The notes: a model not told the origin generated them from the sequence alone. A stretch of 64,000 bases of DNA from Eriocheir sinensis (GCF_024679095.1 NC_066517.1:1689607-1753606); one strand, 5' to 3'. Counted from the first letter of the stretch, positions 13,038-24,294 are shown. Numbers and translations are program-made.

Positions 13038-14000
13038 TCAGGAGCTTTTTCTCATCATCCGCCAACAGAAGTAGTCTAGGTGCGACTGAAAAGTTCTTTG
13101 ATTGCTGCCTCTCATGTTTTTCAATACCCGAGTCTTCGCATCAAGCCAGGATCTTTCAGTTCCTTGTGTATGTGCCCCAGGGTTAGGATCGACGTAATAC
13201 TGCTGATGATTTACGGAAAAATGACGAAAATTGATTTGGTTTAAATTAGAGTAAGCTGGCCAGTCGTCGGAATGGATCATTGAGCCTTCAGCGACTTCTC
13301 TCTGAATAATTGGTTGAAGTGTCTCACGGTCTCTTCTTTGAATGTAAAAATATCGGCACTCTGAGCCTCTCTTCAAACCAAACACCATCAATACGTCTCC
13401 CATGGTTACGGTTACTGTCCACTTCAGCTTCACCGTCTGTTGAATTTGGAGCCCGGTCTCCTTGCAACATTCGGACTCTGTTGTGCTTTCGCTGTCCTAC
13501 AAAGCGTGCTTCATCAATTTGCACAGGCTCTTCTTCAGTCCCTGCCATTTGACCACGATGCTGGACTGAAACATTCGCTGTACAAACTTCTCTGCACATG
13601 TTGAACCAGTCGCATATTGCTTCGGTACCTCTACCAGTTAATCTTTGAACCAGATCATAAGAGAGGTCTTGTATAAAATAAAAGATCAATTCTAAAATTT
13701 GACAAAGAGAGAGCTTGCAATTTAGTTTGTTATTTAAATCTGTGAAGTGGATGAATACATTACCTCTGCGAACGGAACGAAAAGTTTGACATCCACGGTT
13801 TCTGCAACGAAGAACGGGAATAAATTCGCCATTTCGTCTTCTTTTCCGAGCGTCCTTCACCTCTCCGCCACATCGATGACACGGTGAAACACTTTGTTCT
13901 TCATCCAAAAGTCCACGTCTTCTTAAAAATGCCTGTGCTTTAGTTTCGTCGCTGATTTCGTTGTAGAATTATTGTGCACGCTTTAGGGCTGCGTCAATGA
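13038..14000 (-). pseudogene. Merlin (ISXO2-like) DDE transposase, frameshifted
   Basis: Read on the minus strand. The N-terminus (codons before 13860) holds a zinc-ribbon-like CHRCGG ... CRNRGC pair typical of ISXO2/IS1595 transposases. The DDE catalytic domain follows: first D in VQIDEARFVGQRKHNR (about 13525), second D in MIHSDDWPAYSN (about 13270), E in HTQGTERSWLDAKTR (about 13155). I count 36 residues between the second D and the E, as expected for Merlin. A one-base shift near 13380 separates 13908-13324 from 13433-13038, and an in-frame TAA lies at about 13969. A splice-acceptor-like TTATATTTCAG at about 14001-14011 suggests an upstream intron. It ends at WRMMRKSS. Non-functional as it stands. 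Confidence 0.9.
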
Positions 14001-14340
14001 CTGAAATATAAATGAGGATTTAGGGAGGTTATATCCGGCTAGCTCAAACGTGCGGCTGTGACGTAGGCCTCTAGGGAGTAAGCAGCAGTACAGCGGTGCC
14101 ACGTTTTATCCCCACCTTGCTCTCTCTCTCGCGTTTATTCAACCTGATTTATTAGGTTATAATACAGAAATTGTGGGTTTATACGATAAATTTGGTTTTA
14201 GTCCTTACCATTGTATTGTACAGATTATATAACCGACTTTATTTCCACACCACCCGAGAGGTAAAAGTCATGGCGCGTTTTTTTAAGAGGTATATATCCC
14301 CGATAGGCCTATTCCTCTCTTCACTGCATCTTGGATGACT

Positions 14341-16099
14341 TAGGATGAATGCTCATCAGAAGATGTGAGAGTGATGATGAAAGAATCAATGAAGTTGTCA
14401 ATCACGACATCTCTCTCTGCATCCTATGACTGCAGTTTTTCCGCGTGCCGGACAGCATTCTTCCAGATTTCCTTGGTAACATTTTGTATTGATTCTTCTA
14501 TGAGTGGTTTTAGGTCGGCAGTCTTGAATGTTTTTTTTTTCTAGATGTAGCCTTTAACTTGAGCCCAAACCAGCTCATTGGGGTTGTAGTGACAGTGGTA
14601 TGGTGGCAGGCGCACTACTCTTATGTCCGTGATCTGAAGCCATCTTGTCGACAACGTAGTTTGTGTCGGCAGAAGAGACGTGTTGACTTACAAGATGCAG
14701 AAGGTCTGTCTTGAGGATAACTTCTGGCACTGCTACGCCCTTCTTCTCCAGCCATTCTCGTATCGTAGCTTTGTTGTTTGCAGATGTTGGTGGCTTGTGA
14801 ATTTTTCTTGAGTGATAAGATGCATTATAATTATCCATCACAATTACTAACGCTGAAGGAATGTTTGGTAAGAGTTGATGTGTGAACCACTTTTCAAATG
14901 TTTCTGCATTCATCTGATCATGGTAATCCCCGACATTTTTTGCCTGGAAAACAAGGGCCCCTGGAACAAATCATCGAGCTAATAGGGTACTGGGATTTAT
15001 TTCAAGGAGCGTAAGCAACAGAAGCCCCGAAGTCTTCCTCAAACTATATTTAGCATTAGTTAGACCTCATCTTGACTATGCGGTTCAGTTCTGGTCACCT
15101 TACTATATAATGGATATCAAAATGTTAGAATCGGTGCAGAGGAGGATGACTAAGATGATTCAGGGGTTGAGGAACTTGCCATACGAGGAAAGACTCAAAC
15201 AGTTAAACTTGCATTCTCTAGAAAGGCGAAGGGTGCGTGGAGACATGATCGAGGTTTATAAATGGATGAAGGGCTTTAATAAGGGAGACATTCATAAGGT
15301 TTTGTTGGTAAGAGAACCGGGTAGGACACGAAGTAATGGGTTTAAACTGGATAAGTTCAGATTCAACAGGGACATAGGCAAAAATTGGTTTACTAACAGG
15401 GTGGTGGATGAGTGGAATGGGCTTAGCAGTCATGTGGTGAGTGCCAATACAATTGTCACATTCAAAAATAGACTAGATAAATTCATGGACAGCGATATTA
15501 GGTGGGGTTAGATACACGGGAGCTTAGGGTCAAAGGAGCTGCCTAGTACAGGCCTACCGGCCTCTTGTAGACTCCTGAGTTCTTATGTTCTTATGATCCA
15601 GCGTGCAGAATGATCAAGCGGCCTCCCTTCCCAGTCGGCACCCTCACTCCTATAGCCTGACCTGCATTTTCTTCGTGCACCCAACATTTGGAAACCGTGT
15701 AGTTTTGGTTAACCCACGACTCGTCCAAATATACGATGTTCTTGTCTGAGCTTAAATGTTTCCTTATTTCTCTTAAAACTTGCTTGCATATTGCACATCA
15801 TTATTTTCCAAGAGGAATTTTCGCCCATCAACCTTTGCATGGTGAAATCCGATTTTCTTCAGAACTTTTCTCAGTGTTTCACGGCTGCCAGGATATGAGA
15901 GGTTGTTCTTCACTTCTTCATGAATTTTTTCGAGTGTGGGGATTTCTTTTCTTGCGTAGAACTGCAAAACTGTTATGTGCAGTACACCTCCATTGAAGTT
16001 ATCAAAGAAGTCCATGATGTAACAAACTAGCTTGCAGGTAACATACCAAAGCTGTCGAGATTGATGTCTATGGCGGAATGAAGTGTGCTGTTGCCACAT
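14341..16099 (-). pseudogene. IS630/Tc1-like (DDE_3) transposase, split by a LINE
   Basis: Minus strand, N-terminal part at 16099-15598: KEIPTLEKIHEEVKNNL, a helix-turn-helix-like GSRETLRKVLKKIGFHH, then NIVYLDESWVNQNY with the first catalytic D, and GKGGRLIILHAGS. A CR1 LINE (14962-15597) follows, then the rest: KGALVFQAKN, DYHDQMNAETFEKWF, ALVIVMDNYNASYHS (second D) and, after a one-base shift near 14615, LPPYHCHYNPNELVWAQV (catalytic E). The second D and the E are about 86 residues apart, much longer than the 34-41 of classical Tc1/mariner. The tail IWKNAVRHAEKLQS with a stop, then FIDSFIITLTSSDEHSS, ends near 14341. Confidence 0.85.
14962..15597 (+). mobile_element. CR1-like LINE, 3' fragment inserted in transposase
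   Basis: Translation from about 14970 gives ANRVLGFISRS, then KLYLALVRPHLDYAVQFWSP, SVQRRMTKMIQGLRNLPYEE and NRVVDEWNGLSSHVVSANT, stopping at 15511. This is the C-terminal tail of a CR1-clade RT. The 3' UTR ends in an octamer repeat TTCTTATGTTCTTATG (about 15580-15595), the hallmark CR1-type 3' terminus. Both junctions fall inside the IS630-like transposase frame, so this insertion is younger than that gene. Confidence 0.88.
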
Positions 16100-16104
16100 G
16101 TACC

Positions 16105-16255
16105 TTGTTGAGTCGGGACTGGAGCTTCGACACTCTAAGCAGACATTATCTCGAAACCACGACGAGTGTTTTCCTTGTTCGGGACCGGCGCTTCGACACT
16201 CTAACCAGACATTCTCTCGTAATCACGACACGTGTTTTTCTTGTTCTTGTACCTT
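16105..16255. repeat. About 67-bp tandem duplication
   Basis: Two units share CTTCGACACTCTAA, CAGACATT.TCTCG and CACGAC, upstream of the IS630-like frame and inside the right arm of the transposon. Possible regulatory or binding repeats; non-coding. Confidence 0.65.
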
Positions 16256-16440
16256 GTTGAGCTGGACTCAACTACCTCTCTACCACCGCTATTACCCTCT
16301 ATAGTCGGAGACCATCTAGACCATGCATCAACCATTTAGATGGCATACCAAAGTAGATTCATGACACGTAGACCGCAATATAAAGTGTAGATCACATACC
16401 AAAGTAGATTCATGACAAACCAAAGTAGCACCAATGGGTG

Positions 16441-16884
16441 TTTGTTTATATATCAGAAGAAGCAGTCAAGAAAAAACAAAAAAAATAAAACACGTAGAGA
16501 AAATGCAAAACTACTCCTCCTTACTGCCTGAACAAAGGACTTGTTTAATGGTTGACTAAGAAATTGTTTTTTGTTTTTTCATATATCAGAAGCAGTAGAG
16601 GAAAAGAAATAAAAAAATCGGGAAAAAAACGAAACTAATACTCCCAAAATGAAGTATTAATGAATTCCAAAAGATTATGTTCAGGTGTCTTGATCCTCCC
16701 CCCGTGTAAGAAAGAGTACAAGTCATAGGAAGGTAGAAATTTAGACGAGACTTTGAAGATCAGTCACAATTTCATCTTCTCTTTAACAATATTTCTTGTG
16801 GCTTTCATGATATATAGGTCAGTCATAATGTAATGCTGTTTGCTTTTATTAATGGTTGAGTGGTGAAGGAATGCATACACAATA
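16441..16884. other. AT-rich anonymous sequence
   Basis: Lies between the Merlin-like element and the hAT element. A-rich stretches; no gene recognised. Confidence 0.4.
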
Positions 16885-16892
16885 ATATAGGT

Positions 16893-17829
16893 CAGGGGTG
16901 CTCAACCCACTGTTTGAGGGCTGCATGTGGCCCTCAATAAAGTTTAATGCGGCCCTCGGCAAGTAACCAAAAAAATAACCTACTTATCCCTATCATAATA
17001 CGTATAATATTAGTTCACATTTAATTTTAATGACATGTAGCAATATAAATTATATTATGATTGATATTACTGAATATCTTATTATAAGTGAACTTTATGA
17101 CGTTATAGTATTATAATGATAAAAATGCTATTCCTCATCTGGCAGCCTGAAAGCTGGCTAGCCTCACTGATTTTGTTGACGTGAGTCCCGTGTTGCCACT
17201 CCTTGGCATTTTTTACTAGATCTTGGCTTTTGAGCTGGGACCTTGGCGCCTTGGCTATTTTCCCTTGAAAAACAGGCTAATCTAGGCTTTTTGGGAAACT
17301 CCCTCCTGCTTGGCTATTCCCTTCGCTCATGTCCCTGCCTCTCATCCCCCACTCATCCTCTCAATCAGTCCTGGTCTCTGGCTCCCTACCCTCTCCTACC
17401 CAACTGCTCCTTCTGGGACTTCCCACCGTTGCCCATCCACTCCTAGCCCTCTCCCTTACCCATCGTCTTCCACGCCACCTCCCCCTGTACCCCACCCAAT
17501 TGAGTTCCCCACCCTCCCGGCACACAGCAGCCGCTCCACGTTTCCCCTCTCCCTGCCCAACAGCTAAATGGTGTCGCTCGTATATAGGTCTTCACTTTAT
17601 TGTACTTTATAATTGCCCATTTCCCATGACCTGCAATTTATGTGAAAAGTGTTTTGATTACGACTCTTTCCGGAAGGTTACAATATATACACAACATAAT
17701 CAGTATTATTAGTCTGCAGAATACGTATATTAATTACTATGCATATTCACATTGCAGGAAATATGAGGCCCTTATCACACATTGCCCATCTAATGTGGCC
17801 CTGCCACCCAATAATGTTGAGCACCACTG
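16893..17829. mobile_element. Non-autonomous hAT element, 937 bp
   Basis: The left end is CAGGGGTGCTCAACCC; the reverse complement of the right end is CAGTGGTGCTCAACAT, giving TIRs matching at about 13 of 16 positions. The 8-bp flanks are ATATAGGT (16885-16892) and ATATAAGT (17830-17837), one mismatch, as expected for hAT. Near the left end it contains GCGGCCCTC-type subterminal sequence common in fossil hATs. There is no transposase frame; the middle (17130-17570) is CT-rich unique DNA of unknown origin. Confidence 0.88.
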
Positions 17830-17837
17830 ATATAAGT

Positions 17838-18394
17838 CATCACTTTTTCCTATTTTGGCAATATTTCAATGAGGCGTTAAGCTTATTATAATATTAGTTA
17901 CATCATACTCTCACTTTCTTTAGTTCAGGAGAGTAAAAGTTCGATGGGTCACTGATTAACTATTCCAAACACAACACTATCGATTAACATCATTTCTAAC
18001 TTTTCTCTAGGTAATATTTGGGGCTTAAAACATACGAGTGTCAGTAAGTCTTATATATATTAAACTTTCCCTTGCCTAAGATCGTGAACAAATGTAATAG
18101 TGTGTGGCTGCTACGCTAACACTCCCATGCTAAGATATACAGATTCAGTTTTATATGTATTTAACTAACTCACATTATATACCTGTCTTTCGCCTCTCAG
18201 TGTCTGTCCTGGCAAATTATCTATGACTTGACTTTCATCTACTACTTCTTCTTCTTTCTTTTTTTTCTTTTTTTCCTTTCTCTCTCTGTTGCTTTCTCTC
18301 TGTCTTTGTCTCTTGTTTCCTCTCTCTATCTCCTCCTTTCCTCCTGTTCTTCTTTCTTTTCTTTATTTGTTCCTTCTTTTCTATCTCTTCGTCT
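17838..18394. other. AT-rich then CT-rich anonymous sequence
   Basis: AT-rich to about 18225, then pyrimidine-rich (TTCTTTCTTTTTTTTC). No gene recognised. Confidence 0.4.
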
Positions 18395-18855
18395 TACCCA
18401 GCATCCTCGGTTATTCGTCTGTCATCATTTCTACACATAATACGACCTCCACAAGTCCACTTCTTACGCTCGATCTTAACATCTCCAACCTTATTCTGTC
18501 TCAAAACCCGTGACGCTCGCTCGCTTCCTTCCATTACCACTCCATCCCACGCAGCATCTTTGGTTGTCCGTCTGTCATCATTTCTACCCATGAAACGACC
18601 ACCGTAAGTCATCTTTTTAGCTTAATCTTAACATCGCCAACCTTATACTGTTCTCCTAACCCATGATGCTTCCTTCCATCGTACCTCTCCATCTCACGCA
18701 GCATCTTTGGTTGTCCGTCTGTCATCATTTCTACCCATAACACGACGTGCCCAAGCCCACTCCTTAGTCTTAATCGTAATATATCCAGCCTTATTCTGTT
18801 CCCTAACCCATGATGCTTCCTTCCATCTTACCTCTCCATCTCACGCAGCATCTTT
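18395..18855. repeat. About 145-155-bp satellite-like tandem repeat
   Basis: Three units plus the start of a fourth. Each begins AGCATC(T/C)TTGGTTGTCCG with GTCTGTCATCATTTCTAC, then carries CATAA.ACGACC, TCTTAACATC.CCAACCTTA and CCCATGATGCTTCCTTCC. Unit starts fall near 18401, 18557, 18699 and 18845. Divergence between units is roughly 10-20 percent by eye. Non-coding. Confidence 0.85.
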
Positions 18856-19227
18856 TCTCTCTCTCCTCTTTGACCACGTATCCGCCGTTTCTCTAGATCA
18901 AGACTAAACCGGGTGATACGACTCTGGCGCAGGAAGAAGAAGACGTCTCGTGTGACAAGTTTGGGAAGGAGAAGAAGAAAGCACATCAAAGCGGTCTCTG
19001 GTCTGGGTCCCCTGGCAGAAGAGGAAGGAGATATAGGGAAGGAAAGCTGCAGGAGAGAGTGAGTTATACGCCGTATCGCTGTTCCAGTAATATCCCCTGG
19101 TCGTGTTATATACCTAGGGTGAGGGTGTGCTGCTTGAAAACTTACGGGGAAAACAAAGGAGCGAGGGGTGAGGGGAGACCGGCGTGCAGGAATCCATCGC
19201 TTGAATTACTGAGTGAGTGTGTGAGTG

Positions 19228-19228
<1 letters not shown>

Positions 19229-19284
<56 letters not shown>
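19229..19284. repeat. (GT)n microsatellite
   Basis: Uninterrupted GT run. 18856-19228 shows no recognisable gene, and 19285-19860 is purine-rich (GAAGAAGGAGGAGG) low-complexity sequence. Confidence 0.95.
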
Positions 19285-19285
<1 letters not shown>

Positions 19286-19890
19286 GGAATAAAGAAACGA
19301 AAGTCTTTGTACGGGAAATAAAGGAAGGAAGGAACAGGAGAAGAAGGAGGAGGAAGAGAAAGAGATGACGAGTCTTATGATGCTGAAACAGAAAGAGGAG
19401 GAAGAAGAACGAGATGAATAAGATGATAGAGAAAAATATAATAAAGGAAGACGAGAAGGAGAAAGAGGAAGAAGAAGGAGGAGGAGGAGGTGACAAGTTA
19501 TATGACGCTGAAGAGAGCGAAAGAAGAATAAGAAGAACAAGATGATAAAGAAGAAAACTATAATATCAACAGCAACAAGAGAAAGAGAGACAGAAAAAAC
19601 AGACAGACAGAAAGAACACAGAGGGACAACGGGCAATAAACAGATAGACAGATAGAGATATATAAGTCTCCTGATAATGACGACAAAGGAGAAAGAAAAC
19701 AAGAAAAAGAAGAACAAGAAAATTAAGAAGAAGAAACTATAAGAACAGAGAAAAGATAGACATTCATATACAGAAACAGACAGAAAAACAGACATACAGA
19801 GATAGAGATAAAAGAATACACAAAGAGACAGAGATATAGAGACACAGAGAGAGACAGAAAGAACCAGGAAAGCGAGAGAGAGAGAGAGAG

Positions 19891-21530
19891 CACAGTGGCC
19901 AAGTACCTCCGAAACACCAACATCAGGAAAGCCCCAGGCCCTGATGACATCAGCCCTTTCCTGCTGAAGCACTGTGCAGGGGAGCTGTCGTACCCCCTCA
20001 CACGTATATTTAGACAGTGCCTAAGCGCAGGGGCCTGGCCGACCCTGTGGAAAGAGGCTCGTGTCACACCGGTTTTCAAGAAAAAGGACAGGACAGACCC
20101 AACTTACTACCGCCCAGTCTTGCTCCTGTCAGTTGTTAGCAAGATCCTGGAGCGGATTACTGCTGAGCAGCTGACGCGCCACCTGGAAGAGAACCATTTA
20201 TTGTCTCCCCGCCAGCACGGGTTCAGGAGAGATCGCTCGGCATCAGACCTCCTCCTCCTGCTCAGCAAGTCTTGGCATGACGCCCTGGACTCAGGTCGGC
20301 CTCACTTGTTGTTGTCCTAGATATTGCTGGGGCATTCGACTTTGCGTGGCAGAGGGGCCTCCTGGCTAAACTCAAACACCTCGGCATAACAGGACAACTG
20401 CTGCAGCTTTTTTCGAGCTACCTGCAAGGCCGGAGTCTGAGGGTAGTGGTGAACGGGTGCACGTCAGGCAGTTACCCAGTCACTGCCAGCGTTCCACAAG
20501 GATCAGTACTGGGCCCGATCCTGTGGAACGCATACTTCGACGAGCTGCTCCATGGCCTACCAGTGGCTTCAGCCTACGCTGACGACTGCACCCTGTCCCA
20601 CAGCTACACCACGGAGGAAACCTCGAACATGATCGAAGCCACCAACCGCCATCTTGGTGACATCATGGCCTGGGGACGACGTTGGCAAGTCAAGTTTGCT
20701 GCCGAGAAGACCCTGGCCATGCTCATATCGCGTTCGGAGGAGGACGCCAGACTCCTGCAGGGACGGCTGAAGTTTGGGGACGACACCCTGGTCATCAAGG
20801 ACTTCATCAACATCTTGGGGGTGGAGGTCGACTCCAGACTCAGTTTCGATAGCCACCTGGAGTGTGTGGCGCGCGGAGCCTCCCTGAGAGTGACACTCCT
20901 GCGTCGCGTTCGGCACCTGCTCGACGCAGACGACCTCCTGAGGCTGTACAAAGCCCAGGTAAGGTCCGTCATGGAATACTCCCCTCTCTCCTGGATGAGC
21001 AGTGCCCAATGTTACCTCTCGCTGCTGGGCAGAGTGCAGAGGAGGCAGAGCGACTCATCCGCGATGCCAGCAGCCCTCAGCAGGGCGACCACATGGACAC
21101 CAGTGGCGGCACCGGCAGATCATCACCAGCAGGACGCCCCGCAGTATACTCGACAGCCTCAGGCACCAGAGAAGGTCGGTGCCATCACAGTCCTGCACAA
21201 GGCCCAGGTCAACATACACCTCACCTGGCGGCACTACAGGTCCTTGGAGGAGAAACCAGCACACCACAGGCGGCGGTGGCTAACGACCTCCTTCTTGAAA
21301 TCCCGAAGCCGCAGAGCCAGGTGCAATGAACACCAATAGGTGAAGGTGGCGGCTCATGCCTGGTGTCGCACCTACCCGCCTAGTCACATCCGCCTGAGTA
21401 CAAGCACACCACAACCTTAGTGGCAATGCTTTAAGATCGGCGACCTCAAGACAGAGGTCGTCTTTAGCATGGAGACAATTTCCCCGCCCCTTCTATCTTA
21501 TCATATATCGTGATGTTTAAATAAAGTGAG
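19891..21530 (+). mobile_element. LINE-B: Jockey/BS-like non-LTR RT, 5'-truncated
   Basis: Begins flush with a short (GA)n in the RT domain: NIRKAPGPDDISPFLLKHC, KEARVTPVFKKKDRTDP and HGFRRDRSASDLLLLLS, up to a stop near 20320. After a frameshift the frame continues with DIAGAFDFAWQRGLL, SVPQGSVLGPILWNAYFDEL and the catalytic AYADDCTLSH box (20570), then GRRWQVKFAAEKT and YKAQVRSVMEYSPLSWMS (about 20990). Another shift near 21050 breaks the C-terminus. The 3' UTR carries AATAAA at about 21521, and GAGAGAGAGAGA follows. No endonuclease is present. It is related to LINE-C at 59-62 kb. Confidence 0.9.
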
Positions 21531-21541
21531 AGAGAGAGAGA

Positions 21542-21889
21542 AACGTGAGAATAGCATGTGAGGTTGGACGAAAGCTAATCTTGGGAACAGAAGAGGATGA
21601 GGAGGAGAAAGAGGAGGATGAGGAGGAGGAGGAGGAGACGAGTGTGAAGGTGAAAAGAAGTGAAGCAAAGGGGTGGACGAGATACTAGGAAAAATGAAAA
21701 ACAGAGGAAGAAGAAGAAGAGGAAGAAGAACAGATGAAGCAGTAGATAGAGATGATTAATTATTTTGAGGTAGAAAGAAGAGTGAAGAAGATTGTAAGAG
21801 AGGAGAAAGTGAAGAGAAAAGAGGAGGAAAAAGAATGAAATAGAAGAAGCAAAAAAAAAAAAAAAGCAGATGTTAAGATTGATAAAAAG
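21542..21889. repeat. Purine-rich low-complexity tract
   Basis: GAGGAGGAGGAGG, GAAGAAGAAGAGG and A15-type runs. No gene seen. Confidence 0.7.
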
Positions 21890-21894
21890 ATTGT

Positions 21895-22625
21895 TGTAAC
21901 CCGCAATCCCGGGTCACACAGGGGCAACGACACACTGTTTGTATTAGTGACACTTGACTTAAAATTCTAGTACTTTAGGAGTATTTAAAGGAGTTCGTAA
22001 ATGGGGTGATGAAACGGTGTCGCCTTTCTTATATGTATTTTATTCTACCTTAATACTACTTAATATTACAGAGGGTAAAAATATTGTTTAAACCAGCGAC
22101 TGGCTTACTAGACTCAATGAGTCTTCAGGTTTTCTTTCACTATTGGTTACTGACGTTAACACTGGTATAATAGTGAGTTAAAACTAACTCAATAAAGTTT
22201 CATAGAAATATATTCCTAAGTAAAACTAAGATAATAGAACACAATAGATATGTTAGATACGCTTTCCTCTATGGTAATTCTTCACTCCATACTCACAGTA
22301 GCAACGATGAATGTTCTACCCATGTTGTCTAGGGAAGGACAACTGAGTGTCCAGCAACGAACAGAGTGCTGGTTAATCTGAGGTCAAGCCTGGAGAAAAT
22401 GCTTCTTATATAGGCAGACATCGCGAGGGTAATACGTCAGGCGTGTGAGTCATACATCAAACTCACACCGAGCTCATACAATAATCTACCTAACCGACAT
22501 GCTTAATTCACGCGGTGACGCAGCTTTGTTTTCATAACATTTTGTTCCGCGGCTGATCGTGTTTTGGCCGCGGTGATTGTGTTTTGGCTTAGAGAGATAA
22601 GCGGGTGCGTTAATGGGCAATTACA
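21895..22625 (-). mobile_element. Solo LTR, 731 bp, with perfect 5-bp TSD
   Basis: The ends are TGTAACCC ... ATTACA on the plus strand, i.e. TGTAATTGCCC ... GGGTTACA on the minus strand, the canonical TG...CA form. ATTGT flanks both sides (21890-21894 and 22626-22630). Minus-strand orientation is supported by a TATA-like CTATATAAG (complement of 22405-22413) in the U3 position and an AATAAA-type signal (complement of about 22037-22043) downstream. There is no internal region, so it is inferred to be a recombination remnant of an LTR retrotransposon, superfamily unknown. Confidence 0.85.
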
Positions 22626-22630
22626 ATTGT

Positions 22631-23320
22631 GTATAGGTTGGTAAATGAACAGTGGGGACAATCATGTGTTGGAGTCCGTGTTGTGTTTTAGCGGTCGATA
22701 CCGCTGTTGTCATCGGAAAATATTGCCGGTGAAGATGATGATGACACGAGTGGTGTCGCAGCCCTCGGGGCACCACAAGATGAAAAGTGCAGCAAAAAGA
22801 GGAAGAGGAAAAGATAAAGGAGAAAATATAGTGGTTTTGAGGTAGAAAGACGAGTGATAAAGATGAGAAAAGAGGAAAATGGGACGAGAAAAGAGGAAGA
22901 TAAATAAATGAAGTAGAACATGTGGAAAAAAATGCAGATGTTAATATTGATAAAAGAGGAAAAGCGAAGGAAAAAGAGGAAGAGGAAAAGATAGAGGATA
23001 ATATATAGATGTTTGAGATAGAAAGAACAGGATAGTGCGAAGGAAAAGAGGAAAATGTGAAGGAAAAAAGAAAAAGAAAAGTCGATGTAAAAGAGATAGA
23101 TAGATATTTTGAGGTGAAAAAGAGAGTGATAAAGGTTAGAAGAGGAAAACACGAGAAAATGAAGAAGAAGAAGGAGAAGAGGAAAATACACACACTAAAG
23201 GAAAGGAAGAAGTGTGAAGGAAGGGACGGAATAATGGTCGGTGTGTAGGGGACGAGGAGGAGGAGGAGGAGGAGGTCACCCTTAAAATGAAGGAGAAAGG
23301 ATAACAGGGACACCAAAACA
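22631..23320. repeat. Purine-rich low-complexity sequence
   Basis: After about 130 bases of mixed sequence, A/G-rich repeats with GAGGAAAAG and TTTTGAGGTAGAAAGA phrases recur, suggesting a decayed tandem array. Pyrimidine-strand Phe/Leu/Ser frames are compositional. Confidence 0.65.
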
Positions 23321-23324
23321 GATG

Positions 23325-23575
23325 TAGGAGGTTAGGTTAGGCTACGTTAGGCTGGGTAAGGTAAGGTTAGATAAGATTAGATAAGGTTAGGAAAGGTTAG
23401 GTTAGCTAAGGTTAGGTTAACTTAAGTAAGGTAAAGATTAGGTAAGGGAGGTATGGATTGGTTAGGCTAGGTAAGGTTAGGTAAGGTAAGGAAGAGTCAG
23501 GTTAGATTGGGTTAAGCTAGGTTAGGTCAGGTAATGTTAGGTTAGGTAAGGTACAGTAAAGTTAGATAAATAAAG
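23325..23575. repeat. Degenerate TTAGG-like repeat
   Basis: GGTTAGGTTAGGCTACGTTAGG and similar pentamers, the same class as at 109-660 and 1021-1190. Confidence 0.75.
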
Positions 23576-23757
23576 AGAAGAGGGAGGGATAGGAGGAATG
23601 GAGGTAAGAGAACAATGAAAAGAACGGAAGAAGGAATATGGGAGAGAACTTTACGTACAGGGTCTTTAGAAGCTAACAAAGGGAGGGAGGGAAGGAGGGG
23701 GGGAGGTGATGCTGGCTTGTAGGTTGGTTGGTCAGATGGCTGGTGATAGATGGGCGT

Positions 23758-23827
<70 letters not shown>
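23758..23827. repeat. (GT)n microsatellite
   Basis: Uninterrupted GT run. An (ATGT)n-like tract follows at about 23899-23940. Confidence 0.95.
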
Positions 23828-23828
<1 letters not shown>

Positions 23829-24005
23829 CGAACTTTTAAACTCTCAAAATACAAAAACTCCCAAAACGATATCTAGAAGTGCATGAATTCAACCATCCGT
23901 ATGTATGTATATGTATGTATGTATGTATGTACGTATGTATGAGAGCCAGGTGAAAATAATAAATAATCTCCCAAACAGTCTAAAATATATGAAAATATCC
24001 ACTTG

Positions 24006-24121
<116 letters not shown>

Positions 24122-24213
24122 GTAGTAAGATCTAAAATCAACAACATACGTCAGACCTAAAGTGCCCCGTTAAAATCGATGAATCTTGTTTCTTTCACGA
24201 TCATCATCATTTG

Positions 24214-24216
<3 letters not shown>

Positions 24217-24294
<78 letters not shown>
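24217..24294. repeat. (CT)n microsatellite and CT-rich tail
   Basis: Pure CT run followed by CT-rich sequence up to about 24655, where CR1 copy a begins. Confidence 0.95.

Larger units (their letters stand above)
12838..16432 (-). mobile_element. Merlin-like DNA transposon, 3.6 kb, with two transposase genes
   Basis: The termini are inverted repeats. The left end reads GGTGCTACTTTGGTTTGT and the reverse complement of the right end (16415-16432) reads the same 18 bases. Subterminal copies of TACTTTGG or its complement occur at 12843, 12884 and 12933 (the last ends TACTTTG) on the left, and at 16348, 16399 and 16420 on the right, probably transposase binding sites. An 8-bp near-perfect TSD flanks it. 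Inside are a Merlin/ISXO2-type transposase pseudogene (13038-14000) and an IS630/Tc1-like DDE pseudogene (14341-16099), both on the minus strand. A CR1 LINE interrupts the second. I could not find separate TIRs or a TA duplication around the second gene. Confidence 0.85.

Noticed and set aside
14020..14340. TIR of a nested Tc1/mariner element around the IS630-like gene
   Set aside because: Compared by eye with 16100-16345 in reverse complement; no convincing inverted match or TA duplication was found.
16893..17829. Pro/Ser-rich frames at 17243-17712 as a gene captured in the hAT element
   Set aside because: Pyrimidine-rich composition, overlapping frames and no recognisable domain or splice structure.
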